A DNA stretch of 6,572 nucleotides from Desulfobacula sp. (GCA_023139225.1 JAGLNZ010000334.1:1-6572); one strand, 5' to 3'. Positions 1 to 6,553 are shown, numbered from the stretch's first letter. Program-made: numbers and translations. Notes: generated by a model not told the origin, from the letters alone.

Positions 1-371
1 GCGCCATCATGAAGGAACACGGCATGGAAAGTGCCATATTTGCCATTGCCCAGAACCTTCCCGTAAGCCAGATTCTGGCGGTTGCCCTGATCTTTCTCAT
101 TGGTACCTTCTTTTTAACCTCAGCCAATTCCGCAGCCATCTCCCTTGCCATGTTTGTTTCCGGCCATGAAAATCCGGGACGGAACCTGCGGGCCTTCTGG
201 GGGATTGCCCTGGGTGCTGTAGCAGCTGTCCTGGCCGGAAGCGGAAGCCTTAAAGCCATCCAGACCGCATCCATTGCAACGGCGTTTCCCTTGATGTTTC
301 TCTTGCTGCTGGTACTTTATGGTACGTTCAAGGGATTGAACGAATACAAGAAACAAACAGAGCATAAATAA
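1..371 (+). CDS. BCCT-family quaternary amine transporter, C-terminal fragment (5' end outside window)
   Basis: This is the tail of a secondary transporter of the betaine/choline/carnitine (BCCT) family in the inner membrane. The frame is open from base 3 and continues off the left edge; the ATG at 9 is internal, because the protein enters in the middle of the fold. About 122 residues remain, holding the last three membrane segments: one ending in FFLTSANS (bases 108-131), one around FWGIALGAVAAVLAG, and a last one around FPLMFLLLLVLYG. The Thr-Ser pair (bases 117-122) matches the pair that helps form the Na2 site in BetP, so sodium coupling is plausible. The same region of the transporter at 3262-4818 reads TSADS, so Asp is replaced by Asn here. 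The tail after the last helix is short (about 14 residues, ending KKQTEHK) and lacks the long basic osmosensing domain of BetP, which fits catabolic uptake. The family call is firm; the substrate cannot be read. Confidence 0.9.
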   Translation, partial: AIMKEHGMESAIFAIAQNLPVSQILAVALIFLIGTFFLTSANSAAISLAMFVSGHENPGRNLRAFWGIALGAVAAVLAGSGSLKAIQTASIATAFPLMFLLLLVLYGTFKGLNEYKKQTEHK

Positions 372-377
372 CCTTTC

Positions 378-384
378 GGGGGAG
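378..384 (+). promoter_or_regulatory. Ribosome binding site for the first methyltransferase gene
   Basis: GGGGGAG lies 5 bases before the ATG at 390. The stop codon of the preceding transporter (369-371) is in the same frame, so no start further upstream than 372 is possible. This supports ATG 390 over the internal ATG at 402, which has no comparable purine stretch at the right distance. Confidence 0.75.
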
Positions 385-389
385 TTTCC

Positions 390-1715
390 ATGTACAACCG
401 AATGCAGGAATTGAGTATTCAAGATTTACAAAAGATCCATGATATTACCGTTGACATCTTAAAAAACACTGGGGTTTCGTTTAATGATAAAGAAACACTC
501 GGGATTTTTAAAGCAAACGGGCACAGAGTGGATGGAGCCATTGTATTTTTTGAAGAATCCAATATTCAAACAGCATTGAAGACTGCTCCCGGACTATTCA
601 CTGTACATGCCAGAAACCCGGAAAAAAGTATAAAAATCGGGGAAGATGATTTTGTCTTTCTGCCTGGATACGGAGCCTCCTTTATCATGGATATCAAAGG
701 CAATCAGCGCCGGGCCACCATGGAAGATTATGATAATTTCTGTAAACTGATCCAGACTTCCCCTTACATTGACATGAATGGCTGGATGATGGTGGAACCG
801 GCTGATATGCCCCATGAAACTGTTTGCCTGGACCTGAATCTGTCCAATATGCTTTTGTGTGACAAACCATTCATGGGGAGCCCGATATCCCGTCAGGGAG
901 CCAGGGACGGCATTGAAATGGCCGGCATCATCTGGGGAGGCAAGGAAAATATCATGGACAAGACCGTGTCTGTATCTCTGATCAATTCCATGTCCCCTTT
1001 GCTGTTTTCCGGGGAGATGGCTGGTGCACTTGTTGAACTTGCACGTCACAACCAGGCATGTGTAGTGACCTCCAAGGTCTTGGTCGGTGATTCCGATGCT
1101 GCACCGCTGGAGAGAATTCTGGCTCTTCAAAATGCAGAGATTCTTGCCGGTATTACTCTGGCCCAGCTGGTCAGGCCGGGAGTTCCCGTGATCTATGGGA
1201 CCACGTCATCTGCCAGGGATATCAAAACCGGAGCGCTATCCATCGGCGCGCCCGAGCTGTCCAAAATCATCCAGTTAACAGCCCAAATGGCACGGTTTTA
1301 CAATCTGCCTTCCCGATCCGGGGGTTCGCTGACTGATGCACTATGTGTTGATGCCCAGGCCGGTGCAGAATCAACCCTGGCTCTTTTAACTGCTGCCGGA
1401 AGCGGGGTCAATTTCATCCTCCATGCCTGCGGTATTTTGGGCTCCTATACTGCCATGAGTTTTGAAAAATTCCTTATTGATGAAGAAATCTGCGGTATGG
1501 TGAGAAACATGATACACCCTTTGTCTGAAATTTTTATCCCTTCTTTTATGGGTCGAAAAAACAGGGATACCTGGGTAAAAAATGGCAGACAACGGATTGA
1601 TCAAATTGCTGAAGACAAGGTAGCACAGCGTCTGGCTGCCTATGAGAAGCCGGATATCGAACCAAAGATTGAACAACAATTGACTGAATATGTCGAAACC
1701 CGAAAGCATGCATAA
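390..1715 (+). CDS. MttB-family (non-pyrrolysine, MtgB-like) amine:corrinoid methyltransferase, short form
   Basis: Members of this TIM-barrel family transfer a methyl group from a methylated or quaternary amine to a cob(I)alamin-bearing corrinoid protein in the cytoplasm. Family landmarks run in the usual order: the N-terminal helix IHDITVDILKNTGVSF (16-31), LPGYGASF (91-98), MVEPADMP (134-141), INSMSPLLF (198-206), QNAEILAGITLAQLVRPG (247-264), the barrel-core stretch LPSRSGGSLTDA (306-317) followed by DAQAGAES (321-328), and SFEKFLIDEE (357-366). No in-frame amber codon exists and the stop is TAA, so this is not a pyrrolysine enzyme; characterised non-Pyl relatives act on glycine betaine and similar compounds. 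At 441 residues it is shorter than the usual roughly 470-490. The loss appears to lie after residue 374, where a Gly-Pro-Gly-Gly plus His-Thr segment is normally expected. The gene follows a BCCT transporter by 18 bp, which fits import followed by demethylation. The substrate is not determinable from sequence alone. The family call is secure. Confidence 0.9.
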   Translation: MYNRMQELSIQDLQKIHDITVDILKNTGVSFNDKETLGIFKANGHRVDGAIVFFEESNIQTALKTAPGLFTVHARNPEKSIKIGEDDFVFLPGYGASFIMDIKGNQRRATMEDYDNFCKLIQTSPYIDMNGWMMVEPADMPHETVCLDLNLSNMLLCDKPFMGSPISRQGARDGIEMAGIIWGGKENIMDKTVSVSLINSMSPLLFSGEMAGALVELARHNQACVVTSKVLVGDSDAAPLERILALQNAEILAGITLAQLVRPGVPVIYGTTSSARDIKTGALSIGAPELSKIIQLTAQMARFYNLPSRSGGSLTDALCVDAQAGAESTLALLTAAGSGVNFILHACGILGSYTAMSFEKFLIDEEICGMVRNMIHPLSEIFIPSFMGRKNRDTWVKNGRQRIDQIAEDKVAQRLAAYEKPDIEPKIEQQLTEYVETRKHA

Positions 1716-1731
1716 AACAAACAAATCAAAA

Positions 1732-1738
1732 AAGAGGT
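1732..1738 (+). promoter_or_regulatory. Ribosome binding site for the second methyltransferase gene
   Basis: AAGAGGT sits 7 bases before the ATG at 1746. An in-frame TAA at 1740-1742 rules out any earlier start, so the unusual N-terminal extension of this protein begins exactly here. The 30-bp gap is A-rich and I see no promoter or terminator in it. Confidence 0.7.
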
Positions 1739-1745
1739 ATAAAAA

Positions 1746-3200
1746 ATGAACGATAATACCAATGAATATTTCAAAGACGGATTAAAGCATGAACAAAATT
1801 ATGATTTTGAATCTGCAAAAAAAGTATATGAAAATCTCCTGGCAGATACGCAGGATCCAAAAATAGCAGAAAAAACAAAATTGAGAATGGAGGACATGGA
1901 TGACCTGATTGCTGAAAAAAAGATTTACCAGAGGATCGATGAAAACGGTAAAAAGGTCTTGACTGATGTGGGTATCAATATTGCTGAAAGCCCTGAATTA
2001 ATGGATATTCTTGTTGAGGCTGATGCCATTGATTTTGAGAGCGATAAAGCAGTATTTGTCCCGCTGAAAAGGGATTATATAGACAAGTGCCTGGAAAATG
2101 TTCCACGGTCAATGCCGGCAGACCCGGGCATGAACTGCTTTGGAACGGGTGCAACACCGCCGTTTTTAAAACGCCCGGGTGATGATGAACTCAAGGCGGC
2201 AAGCAAAGATGAATTCAAGAGGATTGTCCAGATTGTGGGGGACTATTCTGATACTGTGGGGATTTTCAGTCTTCCCGTGGCCTTTGATAAAAGCATATCC
2301 AGCTATGAGGTTGCAAAACTCATGGAAGAAGGGTTTAATGGGCTTAAAATGACCACAACAACAGCAATGAGTGATGATGAGATCCTTTTTTTAAAGGACA
2401 AGGACCACTGGCTTGACGGAACAAGCCTGATTACCTCCCTTGCCCCCATGCCCACCATGGTGGATGCATTTTTGCGCAGTGCAAGGACCGGCACGAATCT
2501 TCTCTTGCTGGACCTTACCATTGCAGGCGCTTCAGGGCCGGGAAGTCCGGAAGCCCTTCTGACCCAGATCCATGCCCAGGTCATGTTCATGATGGTATTG
2601 GCCCAGACGGTAAACCCCGGTGTTTCCTGCATGCACGGCGGCATACCCGGCGTGGTTGAAACCGGTGGTGACCTTTCTTACAGTTCTCGACATCAGCCCC
2701 TTATCAATGCTGCCATGGCACGGCTGAATACATGGATTACGAAGTTTCCTTCCGCCCAGTCCGGGGGAAGCACAAGTATATCACAAATGAATGAAACCGC
2801 TGTTATGGAGTCTGAATTAAGCCGTAATACCATTCGTAAATACGGAGCCCATATTATCCGTCATTCACTGGGAGCAATGGGAAGCCTGAATTTCTTCAGC
2901 ATTGAAAAATTTATACAAGATTGTGAACGGGAGAAAAAATCAAGTAAAATATTCAACCAGGCCCCTAAAGATAAGGGTATTATACCCCTTTATCTGCCAG
3001 CAGACGACAACACCCTGGAAGGCATAAAAGATATCGCTGAAAAGGGGAACCCAAAGAGCGCGGAGCATACCCTGAGAAATGTTGAATCATTCATGAAATG
3101 GGAAAAGACCATTAATGATGCGGCAAGACAAAAACTTTATTATCCCCAGCTCAGCGATACGGTTATCGAGCGGATACGCAAAGGAGAAATGATTCCCTGA
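1746..3200 (+). CDS. Divergent MttB-family protein with TPR-like N-terminal extension
   Basis: This 484-residue protein is a distant paralogue of its upstream neighbour and should also fold as a TIM barrel. Corresponding landmarks are YQRIDENGKKVLTDVGINI (61-79), FGTGATPPF (132-140), ITSLAPMP (229-236), QVMFMMVLAQTVNPG (278-292), SGGSTSIS (339-346), HSLGAMGSLNFFSIEKF (373-389) and AEHTL (439-443). Unlike the neighbour it keeps the C-terminal segment around IAEKGNPKSAEHTL. The barrel-core motif is changed: the canonical TDA...DAQAG stretch reads SISQMNETAV (344-353) here, so catalytic equivalence is uncertain. Residues 8-52 precede the usual family start and look like a helix-turn-helix of TPR type (Gly12, Ala24, Tyr28, Leu31/Leu32, Asp37-Pro38). 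No internal amber codon is present; the stop is TGA. It could be a methyltransferase for a different quaternary amine, a partner subunit of the first enzyme, or a non-catalytic homologue. The family call is confident, the activity is not. Confidence 0.8.
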   Translation: MNDNTNEYFKDGLKHEQNYDFESAKKVYENLLADTQDPKIAEKTKLRMEDMDDLIAEKKIYQRIDENGKKVLTDVGINIAESPELMDILVEADAIDFESDKAVFVPLKRDYIDKCLENVPRSMPADPGMNCFGTGATPPFLKRPGDDELKAASKDEFKRIVQIVGDYSDTVGIFSLPVAFDKSISSYEVAKLMEEGFNGLKMTTTTAMSDDEILFLKDKDHWLDGTSLITSLAPMPTMVDAFLRSARTGTNLLLLDLTIAGASGPGSPEALLTQIHAQVMFMMVLAQTVNPGVSCMHGGIPGVVETGGDLSYSSRHQPLINAAMARLNTWITKFPSAQSGGSTSISQMNETAVMESELSRNTIRKYGAHIIRHSLGAMGSLNFFSIEKFIQDCEREKKSSKIFNQAPKDKGIIPLYLPADDNTLEGIKDIAEKGNPKSAEHTLRNVESFMKWEKTINDAARQKLYYPQLSDTVIERIRKGEMIP

Positions 3201-3251
3201 TTCTATTAAAAAAAAGCAAGGCTCATAAGGGATAAGTAATATTTAAAATCC

Positions 3252-3256
3252 GGAGG
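3252..3256 (+). promoter_or_regulatory. Ribosome binding site for the complete BCCT transporter
   Basis: GGAGG lies 5 bases before the ATG at 3262. An in-frame TAA at 3244-3246 excludes an earlier start. The 61-bp gap (3201-3261) is the longest in the row and A+T-rich, but it holds no convincing -35/-10 pair, sigma-54 site or hairpin terminator. Confidence 0.8.
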
Positions 3257-3261
3257 ATAGT

Positions 3262-4818
3262 ATGACAGATAAAAACAAGCCTATAATCAAAAGACTTTTC
3301 GGAGAAGAAATTGACACGCAGGTTTTATACGGTGCCACAGCGCTTGCCCTGCCTTTTATCATACTGGGAGCAATTTCACCTGCCATACTAGGCAGGGCCG
3401 GTTCGGCAGCCCTGAATCTTTTGACCGGATCATTCTCCTGGCTTTATCTTATGAGTTGCTCTCTTTTTGTGGTGATTGCCATTGTGATCGCGTTATCCCC
3501 TCTGGGAAAAATAAAACTTGGCCGGGATGATGAAAAACCTGAGTTTTCTTTTCTAAGCTGGTTTGCCATGCTTTTTTCAGCCGGGATGGGAATCGGGCTG
3601 ATATTCTGGTCCTGCTCCGAACCCATGGTCCATTTTATGTCACCGCCAAAGGGAGACGCCGGTACGATTGGAGCCGCACGGCAGGCATTTGAAATCTTCT
3701 TTTTCCACTGGGGACTGCATGCCTGGGCCACTTATATCGTTGTCGGCCTTCCAATGGCATATTTTGTATTCCGGAAAGGCAAACCCGCGACAATTTCATC
3801 CTGTATCGGCACCGGACCCAATCCCAAAAAAATGGCTGGTATAGGAAACAAAATGGTCAACATTCTTGCCATATGGGCCACAATAATGGGCGTTGTAACA
3901 TCCCTTGGCATGGGAGCCATCCAGATTAACTCTGGTCTTTCACATTCCACGGGAATTCCGACAGGTCCGGTTCCAACGGCGATCATCATTGCCATCATCA
4001 CGATTATTTTTATCATATCCGCACTGACCGGGGTGTCAAAGGGGATAAAGATTCTCTCTCTTGTCAATGTGGCCCTTATGGTCACCCTGCTGCTTTTTTT
4101 CTTTGTTTTCGGTCCCTTTGACTATATTGTAAAAACTTTTTTCCAGGCCATAACAGATTATGCAAAGAACTTTTTATCTCTTTCCACAAGCCTTGTTTTG
4201 TATGATAATCCAGACTGGACAAAATCATGGACAGTTTTTTACTGGGCCTGGTGGATCGCCTGGGCACCCTTTGTCGGTGCATTTATCGCAAGAATTTCAA
4301 AGGGAAGGACAATCCGGCAGTTTATACTGGTTGTTTTGCTGGCACCAACACTTTTTTCCTATATTTTTTCAACGGCCCTTGGCGGAACTGCCATTTACCT
4401 TGATCTTTTCCAAAATGCCGCCATAGGCGAAGCTGTGAAAAAGAGTGTCGAGGTTGCATTGTTTGAGACGCTGAGCCATATCCCGCTTTATGGACTTTTA
4501 ATTATTTTTACAAATATCCTGATTGCATCGTTTTTTATTACATCGGCTGATTCCGCAACCTATGTCATCAGCCGTTACTCAACCGCCGGGCTTGAATCAA
4601 AAAATCCGCGTGCAGGCAAGCGTCTGATCATCTTCTGGGGAACAATTCTGGGCGGGCTTGCCATTGTCCTGATTTTTTCAGGCGGGCTTTCATCACTTCA
4701 GACAGCCTCCATTGTCGGTGCCTTTCCTTTTCTAATAATTATGTTTATTTTATGGATTGTTGTGATCAAAGAACTGATCAAAGATTACAAATCAATTCCA
4801 TCGAAATACGGCAGTTGA
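3262..4818 (+). CDS. BCCT-family transporter for a quaternary (trimethylammonium) amine
   Basis: This 518-residue inner-membrane protein has the twelve hydrophobic segments and full length of a BCCT carrier. Both halves of the BetP aromatic substrate cage are present: HWGLHAWATY (149-158) gives Trp150, Trp155 and Tyr158, matching BetP Trp189, Trp194 and Tyr197; WTVFYWAWWIAW (323-334) matches the BetP Trp366-Trp377 signature. The glycine-rich helix SAGMGIGLIFW (106-116) and the Thr427-Ser428 pair in FITSADSAT correspond to Na2-site elements, so sodium symport is more likely than CaiT-type sodium-independent exchange. The N-terminal tail (about 20 residues) and the tail after the last helix (about 15) are short, without BetP's long osmosensing domain, which argues for nutrient uptake rather than osmotic control. 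It is the last gene of the + strand row, 61 bp after the divergent MttB homologue, and its final 34 bp overlap the convergent kinase gene. The exact substrate is unknown: glycine betaine, carnitine, proline betaine and choline are all possible. Confidence 0.95.
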   Translation: MTDKNKPIIKRLFGEEIDTQVLYGATALALPFIILGAISPAILGRAGSAALNLLTGSFSWLYLMSCSLFVVIAIVIALSPLGKIKLGRDDEKPEFSFLSWFAMLFSAGMGIGLIFWSCSEPMVHFMSPPKGDAGTIGAARQAFEIFFFHWGLHAWATYIVVGLPMAYFVFRKGKPATISSCIGTGPNPKKMAGIGNKMVNILAIWATIMGVVTSLGMGAIQINSGLSHSTGIPTGPVPTAIIIAIITIIFIISALTGVSKGIKILSLVNVALMVTLLLFFFVFGPFDYIVKTFFQAITDYAKNFLSLSTSLVLYDNPDWTKSWTVFYWAWWIAWAPFVGAFIARISKGRTIRQFILVVLLAPTLFSYIFSTALGGTAIYLDLFQNAAIGEAVKKSVEVALFETLSHIPLYGLLIIFTNILIASFFITSADSATYVISRYSTAGLESKNPRAGKRLIIFWGTILGGLAIVLIFSGGLSSLQTASIVGAFPFLIIMFILWIVVIKELIKDYKSIPSKYGS

Positions 4819-6548
4819 ATGATAAAGGTGGTGCATTTCCCGGGGGTGGATTTAACATACATTTTGCCTTTGTGATCGTTTGCAATGATAAAGTAAGATA
4901 CTGAAAGTCCCAATCCCGTACCTTTCCCCGCCTCCTTGGTGGTAAAAAAAGGTTCAAACAATCGCTTTTGAATGTCTTCATTCATCCCTGGCCCGTTATC
5001 CTCGACTTCAATACGCACCATATTGGTCTCTTTTTTCAATCGAAGGATGAACCGGGATTCTTTTTGAGGGTTTGAAATATCATGCATGGCATGAGCTCCG
5101 TTCTTGAACAGATTTAAAAATACCTGCTGAATTTTGCCTTCGTCACAGAGCACTCTTGGTATATCCGGGTCAAATTCCGTCTCTATGCATATTTTTTTAA
5201 AATCATATTGCTTTTTAAGGTCATAATCATTTTTGGCAAGCTCAACAGTGTCCAGCAGTAATGCAGCCAGGTCATTGGCCTTGAAGACGGTATCGCTTTT
5301 TCTGGCAAAACTGAGCATATTGGTAATGATTTTGGCGGCCCGCCCGCCTGTTTTATTGATCATTTCAAGCGTTTCAAGGATACCTCGCCGGGACATGAAC
5401 TCCTTTATGCTCCCCATCTTAAGTCCCAATTCTTCAGCAACTTTATTATTGGCAGGAATATCGCCTGACAACCGCTGATAAACAACTTGAGTATTTTGCA
5501 TCATTCCGGCCAGAGGATTGTTTATTTCATGAGCCATGCCTGCGGCAAGCCCTCCGATGGACAGCATTTTTTCAGACTGAATCATCATTTCTTCCAGCAA
5601 CACCTGATCCGTGATGTTGTCCATGCGGATCACAGCCCCATCCACACCATTGGTAATCAAGGGATAAATGATAATATCCTCATACTGGATATCCCCTTTT
5701 TTTTGAAAACTGTTCTTAAGACTGGTCTTGACCTGTTTAGATACAATACTTTCAGCGATCTGGTCCATATTTTGCGACAACCTGGGGAGCAATTCAATGA
5801 CATCTTTTCCCACGGCATCTTCTAAGCGGATTCCCGTTTCCATCTGGGCCTGCAGATTCCACTGGGTGACCTGTTGTCTCTTGTTCACGCCCACAAGTAT
5901 AGAGGGCATTGAATTAATAATATTGAACAGATAATTTTGTAAAAGTGCAATTTCGTCAAGGTTCTGTTTACGCTCAATAGCAATGCCCACCTGATTTGAT
6001 ACTGCAACCAGGATATCCTGATCTTTCCTGGTAAAATATTGGGGATTATCATAGCTTTGAATGGCCATGATGCCGATGACCTTTTTTTGTACAATCAAGG
6101 GTACACCAATCCATTGTTTTGGCGTTGTCCCAACTATTCTTTTTTGCCGGCTTCTTTCAATGAGCATTTCCTCTGTTAAAAAAACAGGGTTTTGGCTTAA
6201 TATGACCTCACCGGTCAGGGATGCATTTACATCAATGCTTTTTTCATAAAAAATCTTTGAGTCAAATTGATCTACAAAAAACGGGATTTTTACAGAACTT
6301 TTTTTTTCATTATAGATTGCTATAAAAAAATTGGGCAGATTCAATAACTTATTTAAAAAATGATAAATGCTTGAATACAGGTCATTAAGGTTTTCAGTGG
6401 ACATGACAGCATCGGATATATCAAACAAGGTCTGGGTCAGTTTTCTTGAAAATCGGTTTTTCTCTGCCTCTTTTTCAAGGGCATCTATCTTTTGCTTCTG
6501 CTCAGTTATTTTATTTACTAGCTGGTTCGTGTTTAATTCCTTACCCAT
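4785..6548 (-). CDS. Cytoplasmic GAF-PAS sensor histidine kinase
   Basis: This 587-residue kinase has no hydrophobic membrane segment. In order it shows an N-terminal charged coiled coil (about 8-33), a GAF domain (about 38-193; WIGVPLIVQKKVIGIMAIQS at 146-165 is typical), a PAS-like domain (about 203-318), a dimerisation/phosphotransfer domain with the H-box AGMAHEINNPL (336-346, phospho-acceptor His340, bases 5529-5531), and a complete HATPase domain: N-box around Asn479 and Asn483, DNGPGM (517-522), FEPFFTTK (531-538) and GKGTGLGL (541-548). It should therefore be an active autokinase. Between the H-box and RAAKIITNMLSFAR (403-416) the spacing is about 20 residues longer than usual, with AEELGL and FMSRRGIL in the insert. 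No receiver domain is fused, so a separate response regulator is needed and is not in this window. The signal is unknown; a role in controlling the adjacent amine genes is only positional inference. Confidence 0.93.
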   Translation of the reverse strand: MGKELNTNQLVNKITEQKQKIDALEKEAEKNRFSRKLTQTLFDISDAVMSTENLNDLYSSIYHFLNKLLNLPNFFIAIYNEKKSSVKIPFFVDQFDSKIFYEKSIDVNASLTGEVILSQNPVFLTEEMLIERSRQKRIVGTTPKQWIGVPLIVQKKVIGIMAIQSYDNPQYFTRKDQDILVAVSNQVGIAIERKQNLDEIALLQNYLFNIINSMPSILVGVNKRQQVTQWNLQAQMETGIRLEDAVGKDVIELLPRLSQNMDQIAESIVSKQVKTSLKNSFQKKGDIQYEDIIIYPLITNGVDGAVIRMDNITDQVLLEEMMIQSEKMLSIGGLAAGMAHEINNPLAGMMQNTQVVYQRLSGDIPANNKVAEELGLKMGSIKEFMSRRGILETLEMINKTGGRAAKIITNMLSFARKSDTVFKANDLAALLLDTVELAKNDYDLKKQYDFKKICIETEFDPDIPRVLCDEGKIQQVFLNLFKNGAHAMHDISNPQKESRFILRLKKETNMVRIEVEDNGPGMNEDIQKRLFEPFFTTKEAGKGTGLGLSVSYFIIANDHKGKMYVKSTPGKCTTFIIQLPYFDGIDL

Positions 6549-6553
6549 TTCAT

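Noticed and set aside
1..371. Higher G+C in the left-end transporter fragment than in the kinase gene, as a hint of transfer
   Set aside because: The shift is gradual across the window, the fragment is short and hydrophobic segments bias codon choice; it is not evidence of transfer by itself.
594..1130. Long open frame on the - strand opposite the first methyltransferase gene, and similar ones at 2303-2644, 3732-4085 and 5487-5825 (+)
   Set aside because: These lie antisense to clearly conserved genes, lack ribosome binding sites or recognisable domains, and their composition is what the opposite strand of the real gene produces.
2969..2995. Imperfect inverted repeat (AGATAA, GGGTA, three-base loop, TACCC, two-base bulge, TTATCT)
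   Set aside because: It lies inside the coding region of the second methyltransferase homologue, is not followed by a T-run and has no placement suggesting a terminator or operator. Chance or incidental RNA structure is the simpler reading.
3201..3261. Possible internal promoter before the complete transporter (TAATAT at 3237-3242)
   Set aside because: The hexamer at the right upstream distance (AAGCAA, 3214-3219) does not resemble a -35 box, and no sigma-54 element is present. A+T richness alone explains the match.
3379..3396. Perfect 6-bp stem CCTGCC / GGCAGG with a 6-base loop
   Set aside because: It is within the first membrane segment of the transporter gene, short, and without nearby regulatory context; such stems are expected by chance.
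6299..6307. Run of nine A on the kinase coding strand (Glu-Lys-Lys-Ser codons), a possible slippage or phase-variation site
   Set aside because: The frame is intact across it and the run lies in an A+T-rich stretch of the GAF domain where Lys codons are common; nothing else suggests programmed slippage.
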